Source: Anaeromyxobacter diazotrophicus
GTDB taxonomy: Bacteria; Myxococcota; Myxococcia; Myxococcales; Anaeromyxobacteraceae
NCBI RefSeq assembly: GCF_013340205.1
Contig: NZ_BJTG01000002.1
Coordinates: forward strand, 456,001-520,000
Direction: 5' to 3'
DNA length: 64,000 bases
Made by a program: the position numbers and the translations under genes. Below the pieces are notes generated by a model. That model searched no databases and was not told where the DNA came from. It saw nothing but the letters and a program-made list of their open reading frames with translations. This document shows positions 9,617-18,472 of this stretch, in pieces; the stretch's first letter is position 1; each line of letters starts with the position of its first letter.

Positions 9617-11467
9617 ATGTGCGGCATCGTCGGCTACATCGGCGGGCGTGAGGCGGCGCCCTTCCTGGTCGAGGGCCTGCGGCGCCTCGAGTACCGGGGC
9701 TACGACAGCGCCGGGGCGGCCTTCCTGGTGGGCGGGCGGGTCGTCATCAACAAGGCCACCGGCCGCGTCTCGGCCCTGGCGGGCGCGCTGCTCGGCGCCG
9801 GGCACGGCGCGCGCACCGGCATCGGCCACACCCGCTGGGCGACGCACGGCAGGCCGAGCGACCGGAACGCCCACCCCCACCCCGACTGCCAGGGGCGGAT
9901 CGCGGTGGTGCACAACGGCATCGTCGAGAACTACCGCGAGCTGAAGGAGGAGCTCGCGGCGGCCGGGCACCGCTTCGCCTCGGAGACGGACACCGAGGTG
10001 CTGGCCCACCTGGTCGAGTCGCAGCGGAACGGCGACGGGCTGGCGCAGGCGGTCCGGCGCGCGCTGCGGCGGGTCGAGGGCACCTTCGCGCTGGCGGTCC
10101 TCTCCGCCGACGACCCGGAGGTCCTGATCGCGGCGCGGCACGGCTCCCCGCTCATCGTCGGCGAGGGCGAGGGGGAGCGGCTGCTCGCCTCGGACATCCC
10201 GGCGCTCCTGCCCTTCACCCGCGATCAGCTCGTGCTCGACGACGGCGAGGTGGCGATCCTCACCCGCGACGGCGTCGAGGTCTCGCGGCTCCTCGACGGC
10301 GCGCGCACGGTCCGCCACGCCGCCCGGGTGGAGTGGGATCTCGCGACCGCCGAGAAGGGCGGGGAGCCCCACTTCATGCGGAAGGAGATCCTGGAGCAGC
10401 CGCGGGCCCTGCGCGACACGCTCTGCGGCCGCGTCGGGCTCGACGGGCTGCCGCGGCTCGAGGAGCTCGCGCTGGGGGCCGGCGAGGCCCGGGCGCTCGA
10501 GCACGTCGAGCTCATCGCCTGCGGCACGAGCTGGCACGCGGGCCTGGTCGCGACGCGCCACCTCGCCGAGCTGGCGCGGCTGCGCGCCTCGGCCGAGGTC
10601 GCGAGCGAGTACCGCTACCGCCCGGCGCTGCCGCTCGGCGCGGAGGGCGGCGGCAAGGCGCTGGTGGTGGCGGTGAGCCAGTCGGGCGAGACGGCGGACA
10701 CCCTGGCGGCGATGCGCGCCGCGGCGGCCGGCGGCGCCCGCCCGGTGGCGGTGGTGAACGTGGTGGGGAGCTCGATCGCCCGCGAGGCCGAGGGCGTCCT
10801 CTACACGCGGGCCGGGCCCGAGATCTCGGTGGCGTCCACCAAGGCGTTCTCGACCCAGGTGGCGACCCTGTTCCTCCTCGCGGCGCACCTCGGCCGGCTG
10901 CGGGGCACGCTCTCGGAGTCGGGCGCGCGCGAGCTCCTGGCCGCCCTGGGCCGCGTGCCCGACCAGCTCGAGGCGATGCTGCCCGAGGTGGCCGCGCAGG
11001 CCCGGGCGCTCGCGCCGCGTCTGCTCGACAAGCGCGGCGCCCTCTACCTCGGGCGCGGCTACGGGTTCCCGCTGGCGCTGGAGGGGGCGCTGAAGCTGAA
11101 GGAGATCACCTACCTCCACGCGGACGGCTACCCCGCCGGCGAGATGAAGCACGGGCCCATCGCGCTGGTCGGCCCGCAGACGCTGGTGGTGGTGGTCGCG
11201 CCGCAGGACCGGCTCCACGCCAAGACGCTCTCCAACCTCGAGGAGGTGAAGGCGCGGGACGGGTTCGTGGTGGCGATCGGAACCGAGGGCGACCGCGAGC
11301 TGGCGCGCCTCGCCGACGCGGTGTTCTGGCTGCCGCCGGCGCCGGAGCCGCTCAACCCGCTGCTCGCCGCCGCCCCCCTGCAGCTCCTCGCCTACGAGCT
11401 CTCGGTCGCGCTCGGGCGCGACGTGGACCAGCCGCGCAACCTCGCCAAGTCCGTGACGGTCGAATGA
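9617..11467 (+). CDS. glmS: glutamine-fructose-6-phosphate aminotransferase
   Basis: Makes glucosamine-6-phosphate from fructose-6-phosphate and glutamine, the first step to UDP-GlcNAc. 616 residues, normal length. The N-terminal glutaminase domain begins MCGIVGYIGG with catalytic Cys2 exposed after Met removal. Two SIS sugar isomerase domains follow (about 290-430, with VAVSQSGETADTLAAM, and about 460-600), and the C-terminus is [22 protein letters not shown] precedes the ATG. Its place inside the exopolysaccharide operon suggests dedicated amino-sugar supply for the polymer. The short leader shows no ribozyme-like structure. Overlaps the next gene by 4 bases (ATGA). Confidence 0.97.
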   Translation: MCGIVGYIGGREAAPFLVEGLRRLEYRGYDSAGAAFLVGGRVVINKATGRVSALAGALLGAGHGARTGIGHTRWATHGRPSDRNAHPHPDCQGRIAVVHNGIVENYRELKEELAAAGHRFASETDTEVLAHLVESQRNGDGLAQAVRRALRRVEGTFALAVLSADDPEVLIAARHGSPLIVGEGEGERLLASDIPALLPFTRDQLVLDDGEVAILTRDGVEVSRLLDGARTVRHAARVEWDLATAEKGGEPHFMRKEILEQPRALRDTLCGRVGLDGLPRLEELALGAGEARALEHVELIACGTSWHAGLVATRHLAELARLRASAEVASEYRYRPALPLGAEGGGKALVVAVSQSGETADTLAAMRAAAAGGARPVAVVNVVGSSIAREAEGVLYTRAGPEISVASTKAFSTQVATLFLLAAHLGRLRGTLSESGARELLAALGRVPDQLEAMLPEVAAQARALAPRLLDKRGALYLGRGYGFPLALEGALKLKEITYLHADGYPAGEMKHGPIALVGPQTLVVVVAPQDRLHAKTLSNLEEVKARDGFVVAIGTEGDRELARLADAVFWLPPAPEPLNPLLAAAPLQLLAYELSVALGRDVDQPRNLAKSVTVE

Positions 11468-12618
11468 TCTCGCCGGAGGTCCAGGGCGCGCCGGCGCGGG
11501 CCGGCGGACCGGCGCCCGGCGCCGCGCCCGGCGGTTACCGGGTAGAGGAGGTCGCCGGCGCCAGCGGCTTCGCCGCGCTGCGGGGGGCGTGGGACGCGCT
11601 CCTGGCCTCGGGGCCGGTGGACGCGCCGTACCACCGGCACGCGTGGCACGCCGCCTGGCTGGAGGCGTTCGCGCCCGGCGCCGAGCTGACCGTGCTGGTG
11701 GCGCGCGACCGCGCCGGGCGCGCCGCCGGCCTGGCGCCGCTCATCGCCTCGCGCCGCCGCGGGCTGACCGTGCTCTCCGCCCCCGCCAACGACCACACGC
11801 CGCGCGTGGAGTGGGTGCTGGGCGCCGACCCGGCCGGCGCCGTCGAGGCGCTGTGGGCGCACCTGCGCGACCGCGTGCGCTGGGACGTGCTGGTGCTCCG
11901 CGACCTGCCGCGGGCCGGCCCCACCTCGCTTCACCTGGAGGCGGCCGCCCGCGCCGACCGGCACCTCACCGGCCGCTGGGAGTCGCTCCGGTCGCCCTTC
12001 CTCGCCCTGGGGGGGGCGCCCCGCGAGGCGCGGCTCCCCGCCAAGTTCACGGCCAACCTCCGGCGGCGCCTGCGGAAGCTCTCCGAGGCGGGCGCGGTCG
12101 CCTGCCGCCGGGTGGACGGCGGCGAAGAGGTGGAGGACTACCTGGAGCGCTTCATGGCCCTGGAGGCGGCGGGCTGGAAGGGGGCGCGCGGCAGCGCCAT
12201 CGCCCGCGACCCGCGCGCGGTCGCCTTCTACCGGGCGCTGGCCCGCGCCGGGGCGCGCGAGGGGTGGCTCGCGCTGCGCGCGCTCGAGCTCGACGGCCGT
12301 CCCGTGGCGATGCACTTCGGCCTCCGTTACCGGGGCGTGTACGCGCTCCCGAAGCCGGCCTACGACGAGGCGCTGGGCGCCTGCTCGCCCGGGCAGCTCC
12401 TCCTGCGCGAGGTGCTCGCCGAATGCGAGGCGGCGGGCCTGGCCGAGCTCGACTTCCTGGGGCCGGACATGCCGTGGAAGCGCGACTGGGCCCCCGATCA
12501 CCGGCCGCACGACTGGCTGTACGTCTACCGCCCCGGGGTGGCCGGGGCGGCGCTGCACGCGGTGAAGCACCGGCTGAAGCCGCTGGCGAGGGAGGTGGTG
12601 GAATGGTGGCGACGCTGA
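11464..12618 (+). CDS. FemAB/BioF2-like GNAT acyltransferase of the exopolysaccharide operon (first copy)
   Basis: 384-residue Acetyltransf_6 (CelD/BcsL-type) protein, probably an N- or O-acyltransferase acting on sugars or lipid-linked intermediates. The N-terminal ~25 residues are a Gly/Ala/Pro linker; the two half-domains run to the end. KFTANLRRRLRKLSEAG and WKGARGSAIARDP are the family-typical basic and tryptophan motifs near 200-245, and PVAMHFGLRYRGVYALPKPAYDE precedes the SPGQLLL motif. The ATG overlaps the glmS stop. Second protein of the same family at 13787. The acyl donor and acceptor cannot be read from sequence. Confidence 0.82.
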   Translation: MISPEVQGAPARAGGPAPGAAPGGYRVEEVAGASGFAALRGAWDALLASGPVDAPYHRHAWHAAWLEAFAPGAELTVLVARDRAGRAAGLAPLIASRRRGLTVLSAPANDHTPRVEWVLGADPAGAVEALWAHLRDRVRWDVLVLRDLPRAGPTSLHLEAAARADRHLTGRWESLRSPFLALGGAPREARLPAKFTANLRRRLRKLSEAGAVACRRVDGGEEVEDYLERFMALEAAGWKGARGSAIARDPRAVAFYRALARAGAREGWLALRALELDGRPVAMHFGLRYRGVYALPKPAYDEALGACSPGQLLLREVLAECEAAGLAELDFLGPDMPWKRDWAPDHRPHDWLYVYRPGVAGAALHAVKHRLKPLAREVVEWWRR

Positions 12619-13790
12619 CCGAGACCGCGCGCAGCCCCGGGCTGCTCGCCGCGCGGCCGCCCGGCCGGCGGGTGCTGACCGCCCTGCCGACGCTCTCGCC
12701 GCGGCTGCTCGTCCCGCGGCTCCGGGCCGGACCCGCGCCGTTCCCGCTCGGCGGCGCCGAGGTGCGGCGCTACTACTTCGCCCGCAACGCGGTGTGGGAG
12801 GCGGCGCGCCTGCTGGGGCTCGCCGGTCACGAGGTCCTCGTCCCCGCCTACCACCACGGCGTGGAGGTCGAGGCGCTGGTCGCGGCCGGGGCCGTCCCGC
12901 GGTTCGTCCGCGTGGACGCGCGGATGCGCCTCGATCTCGAGCACCTCGAGCAGAGCGTCGGGCCGCGCACCCGGGCGCTCTACGTCATCCACTACCTCGG
13001 CTTCCCGCAGCCCATGGACGCGCTGCTCGCGCTCGCCCGGCGGCGCGGGCTGGCGGTGCTCGAAGACTGCGCGCTGGCGCTGCTCTCCCGGGACGGCGCG
13101 GAGCCGCTGGGGGCGCGCGGAGACGTGGGCATCTTCTGCCTCTACAAGTCGCTGCCGGTGCCGAACGGCGGGATCCTCGCCCTGAACCGCCCGCTCGACG
13201 CGGCGGGTCCGGCCCGGGCGGCGCCGCTCGCGAGCACGCTCTCGCACGCCACCGGCAGCCTGCTCGCGCACCTCGCGCGCCGCGGCGGGCCCGCCGGCGA
13301 GGCGGTGCGGGAGGGGCTGCGGCGGTCGCAGCGCGCGGTCCGGGCGGCCCTCCACGTCGGGCCGCTCGCCACCGGCACGATGCACTTCGACCCCGCCGCG
13401 GCCGACGTCGGCATGAGCGCGCTCACCCGCGTCATCCTCGAGAACGTGGACTTCGAGGAAGCGGTCCAGGCGCGCCGGCGCAACTGGTTCCTGCTCTTCG
13501 CCCGGCTGCGCGAGCTGGCCCCGCCGGTGCAGCTCGAGCTCCCGCCCGGCGTCTGCCCGCTGTTCTACCCGCTCCTGGTCGAGGACAAGGCCGGCGTGGC
13601 GGAGCGGCTCGCCGCGCGCGGGATCGAGACGGTCGAGTTCTGGAACACCGGCCACCCCGCCTGCGACGAGGCCGGCTTCCCCGAGGTGGCGGCCCTGCGC
13701 CGGCGCGTGCTGGAGCTGCCGCTGCACCAGGATCTCGACCCGGACGACATGGCCTACCTGGCCGCGGCGGTCGAGGAGGCGCTCCCGTGA
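12603..13790 (+). CDS. DegT/DnrJ/EryC1-type PLP aminotransferase
   Basis: 395-residue sugar aminotransferase-like protein. Family hallmarks: RNAVWEAARLLGL near the cofactor-phosphate region, the Asp in LAVLEDCALAL that holds the pyridine nitrogen, and the Schiff-base Lys182 in FCLYKSLPVPNGG. It probably installs an amino group on a keto-sugar for the exopolysaccharide. The start overlaps the preceding acyltransferase by 16 bases and GGGAGGTGGTGGA lies upstream; the end overlaps the next GTG (GTGA). The first ~45 residues are not conserved in character. Sugar substrate unknown. Confidence 0.82.
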   Translation: MVATLTETARSPGLLAARPPGRRVLTALPTLSPRLLVPRLRAGPAPFPLGGAEVRRYYFARNAVWEAARLLGLAGHEVLVPAYHHGVEVEALVAAGAVPRFVRVDARMRLDLEHLEQSVGPRTRALYVIHYLGFPQPMDALLALARRRGLAVLEDCALALLSRDGAEPLGARGDVGIFCLYKSLPVPNGGILALNRPLDAAGPARAAPLASTLSHATGSLLAHLARRGGPAGEAVREGLRRSQRAVRAALHVGPLATGTMHFDPAAADVGMSALTRVILENVDFEEAVQARRRNWFLLFARLRELAPPVQLELPPGVCPLFYPLLVEDKAGVAERLAARGIETVEFWNTGHPACDEAGFPEVAALRRRVLELPLHQDLDPDDMAYLAAAVEEALP

Positions 13791-15028
13791 ACCCCGCGCG
13801 CAACCAGGTCCTGCCGCCGGTGCGGGTGGTGGAGAGCGACGACCCGGCGCGGCTGGCCGCGCTCCGGCCGGAGTGGGACGAGCTGTTCCTCGCGCGCGCC
13901 GGCGGGAACCCGTTCCTCTCCTGGGAGTGGCAGTTCACGTTCTGGCGCACCTTCGCGCAGCGCCGCCCGCTCTGGATCCTGGAGGCGCGCGATCGCGGCG
14001 AGCGGCTGGCCGGGCTGCTGGTCCTCTCGGCGCGCCCGGCGCTGGGGGTCGCCCGGCGCTGGGGGCTCCTCACGAACGGGCTCACCGGGACCGACGCGCT
14101 GGACGTCCTGGCGCGCCCGGGCTTCGACGCGCCGGTGCGCGAGGCCTTCGCCCGGGCGCTGGGGGCCGCCCTGCCGCGCTGGGACTTCCTCGATCTCGAG
14201 GACCTGCCCTGCGGCAGCGCGACCGTGGCGGCGTTCCGCGCCGCGCTGCGCCCGCGCGGGGTGAAGGCGACGGTCGAGCCGCGCTTCGTCTGTCCGGGGT
14301 TCGCCCTCCGCGGCACCTTCGCCGCGCACCTGGCGGGCTTCCGGCGGCGCGACACCTTCCTGCGCCGCCGGCGCTGGCTCGAGCGGCAGCCCGGCTACCG
14401 GATCGCGGTGGCGTCCTCGCCCGAGGAGGCCGGGCCGGCCATGGAGGACTTCCTGCGCCTGCACCACCTGCGCTGGGACCCGGAGGGCGGCTCGGACGGG
14501 ATCCCGCGCGGCCTGGTGGAGGAGTTCCACCGCGAGCTGGCCCCGCTGCTGGCGGCGCGCGGGTGGCTGCGGCTCTACCGGCTGGAGGTGGAGGGGCGGT
14601 CCATCGCCGCCGTGTACGGGATCGAGCTCATGCGGCGCTTCTCGTACTACCAGTCCGGCATGGACCCGGCCTGGGCGGCGCGCAGCCCGGGGCTCGTCCT
14701 GCTCGGCCGCACCGTCGAGGACGCGTACGCGCGCGGCCTCTCCGACTACGACTTCCTGCGCGGGACCGAGCCGCACAAGCTCGACTGGGCCGCCGACCGG
14801 CGCGAGACCTGCGCGCTCAGGCTGCGCGCGCCCGGGCTCCGGCCGGAGGCGGAGGCCGCGGCCGAGGAGGTCTTCCGCCGGGCGCGCGGCGCCGCCCGGG
14901 CGCTCGCGCCGGCGGGGGTGTGGACGGCGCTGCGGCGGGTGCGGCGGGAGCTGGCGGCGAACGGCCTCGCCGGCGCGGCAGGGCGGGCGGGCGGTGGCGA
15001 GGCCGAGGCGCGGGAGGACGCGACATGA
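13787..15028 (+). CDS. FemAB/BioF2-like GNAT acyltransferase (second copy)
   Basis: 413-residue Acetyltransf_6 protein, same family as the gene at 11464 but clearly diverged. NPFLSWEWQFTFWRTF lies in the N-terminal half. RRRDTFLRRRRWLERQPGY, LRLHHLRWDPEGGSDG and SYYQSGMDPAWAARSPGLVLLGR in the C-terminal half match the pattern in which a long-chain or acetyl donor site is flanked by YYxSG. It starts with GTG inside the previous stop (GTGA) and ends with an ATGA overlap, so its translation is coupled to its neighbours. Probably modifies the polymer or a lipid intermediate. Confidence 0.82.
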   Translation: MNPARNQVLPPVRVVESDDPARLAALRPEWDELFLARAGGNPFLSWEWQFTFWRTFAQRRPLWILEARDRGERLAGLLVLSARPALGVARRWGLLTNGLTGTDALDVLARPGFDAPVREAFARALGAALPRWDFLDLEDLPCGSATVAAFRAALRPRGVKATVEPRFVCPGFALRGTFAAHLAGFRRRDTFLRRRRWLERQPGYRIAVASSPEEAGPAMEDFLRLHHLRWDPEGGSDGIPRGLVEEFHRELAPLLAARGWLRLYRLEVEGRSIAAVYGIELMRRFSYYQSGMDPAWAARSPGLVLLGRTVEDAYARGLSDYDFLRGTEPHKLDWAADRRETCALRLRAPGLRPEAEAAAEEVFRRARGAARALAPAGVWTALRRVRRELAANGLAGAAGRAGGGEAEAREDAT

Positions 15029-16206
15029 CCGGCGAGCGGGCGGACAACAGCGCGACCTGGGTGGTGCGGCGCGCGGCCAAGGCGGCGGTGGCGGGGGCGC
15101 TCTGCGCGGCCGGGGCGCGCTGGCTGGTCCGCTCGGTGGCGCGGCGCGCCGCCGGCGGGCCGCGCGTGCTCATCCTGTCCTATCACCTGCCCACCCTCGA
15201 GCTGGCGGAGCCGTCCCGGCGGGTGCTCCCGTCGCTGCTCGTCTCGCGGCAGACGCTGCGCCGCCAGCTGCAGCAGCTGGCCCGCGAGCGCGAGATCGTG
15301 ACCCTCGACCAGGCGCGCGCGGTGCTGGCCGAGCCGGCGGCGGGCGCGGCGGCGCGCGGGCCGGACGTGGCGGTGGTCACCTTCGACGACGGCTACGCCG
15401 GCGTGCACGAGGTGGCGCTCCCGGTGCTGCGCGAGCTGCGCCTCCCGGCCGCGGTCTACGTCCCCACCGGCTACGTCGGGACCGCGCGGCGGCTGCTGCA
15501 CGATCGGCTGTTCGCCTCGCTCACCGAGCTCCAGCGGCGCAGGCTGCTGCCGGAGGCGGCGGGCCTCGCCCCCGAGCTGCAGGCGCTGCTCGACGCCTGC
15601 GCCGGCGGGGTGCCGGGCGCCACGCTCGATCGCCTCATCGCGCGCCTCCCCCACGACCGGCTGCGGGCCATCGCCGAGGCGCTGGAGCGGCGGCTCGGGA
15701 TGCGCGAGCAGGATCTGCCGCCCGAGACGCGGATCATGGGCTGGGACGAGCTCCGCGCGCTGGAGGCGGGCGGGGTGGAGGTGGGCGGTCACTCGGTCGA
15801 GCACGTCGCGCTGGTGAACGTGCCGCTCGCCCAGGCGCGGGCCGAGATCCGCGGCTGCCGCGAGCACCTCGCGGAGCGCCTGGGGGAGCGCGCGCGGCAC
15901 TTCGCCTACCCGAACGGCTACCACAGCCCCAAGATCCGCGCGGCCGTGGCCGAGGCGGGGTTCGCCACCGCCGCGACCACCGAGGACGTCGAGAACCGCC
16001 GCGGGGGCGACCTCTTCGCGCTGAAGCGGAAGACGATCTGGGAGAACAGCACGCTCGGCGCGACGCGCTACAGCGCCGCGGTGGCCGCCTGCAACCTCGA
16101 CGGCGTTTTCGAGGCGCTGGGGTGGCAGCGCCCGGTGACCGGCGAGCGTCCTGACCGGCCGGAGGAGGGGCCGGTCGCGCGCGCGGCGGAGCGGGCGGCG
16201 GGGTGA
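15025..16206 (+). CDS. polysaccharide deacetylase (NodB domain)
   Basis: 393-residue carbohydrate esterase family 4 protein, expected to remove N-acetyl groups from amino sugars. The N-terminus has a weak hydrophobic stretch (about 18-38). Motif 1 is TFDDGYAG, with the metal-binding/catalytic Asp pair. Motif 2 is GGHSVEHVAL, with the HxxxH metal ligands as HSVEH. A later motif is HFAYPNGYHS. An insertion of about 90 residues separates motifs 1 and 2. With GlmS in the same operon, a de-N-acetylated hexosamine polymer is plausible. ATGA overlap at the 5' end and GTGA at the 3' end. Confidence 0.88.
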   Translation: MTGERADNSATWVVRRAAKAAVAGALCAAGARWLVRSVARRAAGGPRVLILSYHLPTLELAEPSRRVLPSLLVSRQTLRRQLQQLAREREIVTLDQARAVLAEPAAGAAARGPDVAVVTFDDGYAGVHEVALPVLRELRLPAAVYVPTGYVGTARRLLHDRLFASLTELQRRRLLPEAAGLAPELQALLDACAGGVPGATLDRLIARLPHDRLRAIAEALERRLGMREQDLPPETRIMGWDELRALEAGGVEVGGHSVEHVALVNVPLAQARAEIRGCREHLAERLGERARHFAYPNGYHSPKIRAAVAEAGFATAATTEDVENRRGGDLFALKRKTIWENSTLGATRYSAAVAACNLDGVFEALGWQRPVTGERPDRPEEGPVARAAERAAG

Positions 16207-17300
16207 GCGCGCCGCGCATCGCCCTGGTCGGCGACTACCCGCCCCCGCACGGCGGGGTGGCCGTGCACGTCGCGGCGCTGGCCCGGGCGCTCCGCGCCGC
16301 CGGCCTGGACGTGCGGGTGCTCGACATCGGGCGGGGCGACCACCGCGCCCAGGGGGTGGTGCCCGCGCGCGGCGCGCTGCGGTTCGCCGCCGCGCTGGCC
16401 GCGGCCGCGGCCGAGCGGCGGCTCGTCCACGTCCACACCGGCGGCGCGAACCCGAGGAGCTGGACGGTCGCCGCGGCCGCGGCCCGGGCCCGGCTGCCCG
16501 GGTCGCCGCCGGCGGTCCTCACGCTCCACTCCGGCCTCTGCCCCGCCTACCTGGCGCGGAGCGCCGCCGCGCGGCGGACGGCGCGGGGCGCCTGCGCCGC
16601 GTTCGGCCAGGTGCTGGCGGTGAGCGCGCCCATCGCCGAGGCGCTCCACGGCTGCGGGGTCCCCGCCCACCGGGTGAAGGTGCTGCCCGCCTTCGTGGCC
16701 GCCGCGCTCGTCCCCGGCGCTCCGCCGCGCGGCTTCGCCGGCCTGCGGGCGGCGCGGGCGCCCGTCTTCGCGGCCGCGCTGGCGCCGGGACCGACCTACG
16801 GCGAGGACCTCCTGCTCCCCGCCTTCGCGGCGCTGCGGGCACGGCAGCCGCGGGCGGCGCTGGCGGTCTTCGGGCCGGGCACCGAGCGCGGGGCGCTGGC
16901 GTCGGCGGGGCTCGGCGGGGGGGTGCTGGCGCTCGGCGAGCTCGACCACCGCGGCGCGCTGGCGGTCATCGCCGGGGCGGACGTGTTCGTGCGGCCCACC
17001 CGCGCGGACGGTGACGCGCTGTCGGTGCGCGAGGCGCTCGCGCTGGGCCGGCGGGTGGTGGCGAGCGCGGTCGGGCATCGGCCCGCCGGGTGCCTGCTCT
17101 TCCCGGCCGGCGACGCCGCCGCGCTGGCGGCGCGCCTGGCCGAGGCCGCCGCGCTCCCCGCGCCGCCTCCGCCGGGCGGCGTCGCGCCCGCGCGCGATCC
17201 GTTCCTGGACCTCCTCGAGCTGTACCGGGCGCTCGCCCGCCCGCCGTCCCTGCCGAGGGATTCCGCCGCTCCGGCGGAGGCCCCACCTTCGTGGCCGTGA
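16203..17300 (+). CDS. glycosyltransferase, GT4-like
   Basis: 365-residue GT-B fold enzyme. The N-terminal domain opens with IALVGDYPPPHGGVAVHVAAL, the usual acceptor-domain start with a Gly-rich loop, and contains LVHVHTGGANPRSW. The C-terminal domain has VFVRPTRADGDALSVREALALGRRVVAS, which corresponds to the donor-binding E-x7-E region, with SVREAL holding one Glu. The C-terminal ~40 residues are Pro-rich. It adds a sugar to the lipid-linked repeat unit; donor unknown. GTG start within the deacetylase stop. Confidence 0.85.
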   Translation: MSAPRIALVGDYPPPHGGVAVHVAALARALRAAGLDVRVLDIGRGDHRAQGVVPARGALRFAAALAAAAAERRLVHVHTGGANPRSWTVAAAAARARLPGSPPAVLTLHSGLCPAYLARSAAARRTARGACAAFGQVLAVSAPIAEALHGCGVPAHRVKVLPAFVAAALVPGAPPRGFAGLRAARAPVFAAALAPGPTYGEDLLLPAFAALRARQPRAALAVFGPGTERGALASAGLGGGVLALGELDHRGALAVIAGADVFVRPTRADGDALSVREALALGRRVVASAVGHRPAGCLLFPAGDAAALAARLAEAAALPAPPPPGGVAPARDPFLDLLELYRALARPPSLPRDSAAPAEAPPSWP

Positions 17301-18463
17301 CCCCCGTGCGCGCGCTCTCCGGCACCGACATCGTCTGCTTCTCGAACGACTGGGCCGGCGACCCGCTCTCGAAGACGCACCTCATGCGGATCCTCGCGCG
17401 CGAGAACCGCGTCCTGTGGGTGGACTCGCTGGGGCACCGCGCGCCGCGCGCCGACGCGCGCGACCTGCGGCGCGCGCTCGGGAAGCTCCGCTCGGCGGCG
17501 GGCGGGCTGCGCGAGGTGGCGCCCGGGCTGCACGTGCTCACCCCCCTCTACGTGCCCGGCTACGCGAGCGCGGCGGTGCGGCGGGCGAGCCAGGCGCTGG
17601 TGCGGCTCCAGGTGCTCCGCGCGATGCGCCGCCTCGGGCTGGCGCACCCGGTGAGCTGGTCGTTCCTGCCCAGCGCGGCGGGGGTGGCCGGGACGCTGGG
17701 CGAGGCGCTCGTCGTCTACCACGTGGTGGACGAGTTCTCCGCCTTCAGCGACGCCGACGCCCGGGTCCCCGAGCTGGAGCGCGAGCTGCTCGCGCGGGCG
17801 GACCTGGTCCTCGCCAGCTCGGAGCCGCTCCTCGCGGCCAAGTCCGCCCTGCACCCGCGCGTGCGCCTGGTGCGGCACGGGGTCGACCACCGCCACTTCG
17901 CCCGCGCGCTCGACCCCGCCACGCGCGTCCCGGACGACCTGGCGCGGCTGCCGCGGCCGGTGATCGGCTTCTTCGGGCTCCTGGCGGACTGGATCGACCT
18001 CGGGCTCGTGCGCGCGGTGGCCGACGCCTGGCCGGCGGCCTCGGTGGTCCTGATCGGCCGGACCGCGGCGCCGCTCGACGCGCTGCGCGGGGCGCCCAAC
18101 GTCCACCTCCTGGGCCACCGCCCCTACGCGGACCTCCCCGGCTACTGCCGCGGCTTCGACGTCGCGCTGACGCCCTTCCGGCTGAACGCGCTGGCCCGCG
18201 CCGCGAACCCGCTCAAGGCGCGCGAGTACGTGGCGGCGGGGCTGCCCAACGTCTGCACCGACCTCCCGGAGCTGCGGGCGGCGCCGGGCTGCACGGTGGC
18301 GCGCAGCCGCGGCGAGTTCCTGGCGGCGGTGGGACGCGCGCTCGCCGAGGGCGGGCCGCGCCGCGAGCGCTCGGAGCTGGTGCGGGGCGAGTCGTGGGAG
18401 GTGCGGGTCGAGGAGATCCGCGCCCACGTGGGGGAGCTGCTCGACGGCCGGCGGGCGGCGTGA
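17291..18463 (+). CDS. glycosyltransferase, GT4-like (teichuronic acid/TuaH type)
   Basis: 390-residue GT-B protein. It begins DIVCFSNDWAGDPLSKTHLMRILAREN, the typical start of TuaH-like transferases that detect strand-linked sugars. VVYHVVDEFSAFSD and HGVDHRHFARAL mark the interdomain region, and PVIGFFGLLADWIDLGLV opens the donor domain. FRLNALARAANPLKAREYVAAGLPNV is the donor-binding motif with Lys and Glu. The GTG at 17291 has GGAGG 10 bases upstream; GTG 17297, overlapping the previous stop, is an alternative. Part of the exopolysaccharide operon. Confidence 0.85.
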   Translation: MAVTPVRALSGTDIVCFSNDWAGDPLSKTHLMRILARENRVLWVDSLGHRAPRADARDLRRALGKLRSAAGGLREVAPGLHVLTPLYVPGYASAAVRRASQALVRLQVLRAMRRLGLAHPVSWSFLPSAAGVAGTLGEALVVYHVVDEFSAFSDADARVPELERELLARADLVLASSEPLLAAKSALHPRVRLVRHGVDHRHFARALDPATRVPDDLARLPRPVIGFFGLLADWIDLGLVRAVADAWPAASVVLIGRTAAPLDALRGAPNVHLLGHRPYADLPGYCRGFDVALTPFRLNALARAANPLKAREYVAAGLPNVCTDLPELRAAPGCTVARSRGEFLAAVGRALAEGGPRRERSELVRGESWEVRVEEIRAHVGELLDGRRAA

Positions 18464-18472
18464 GGGGGCCTC

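Noticed and set aside
8141..11218. 1025-residue open frame on the minus strand
   Set aside because: Arg/His/Gln-rich antisense of the sugar transferase and glmS genes; an artefact of very high G+C.
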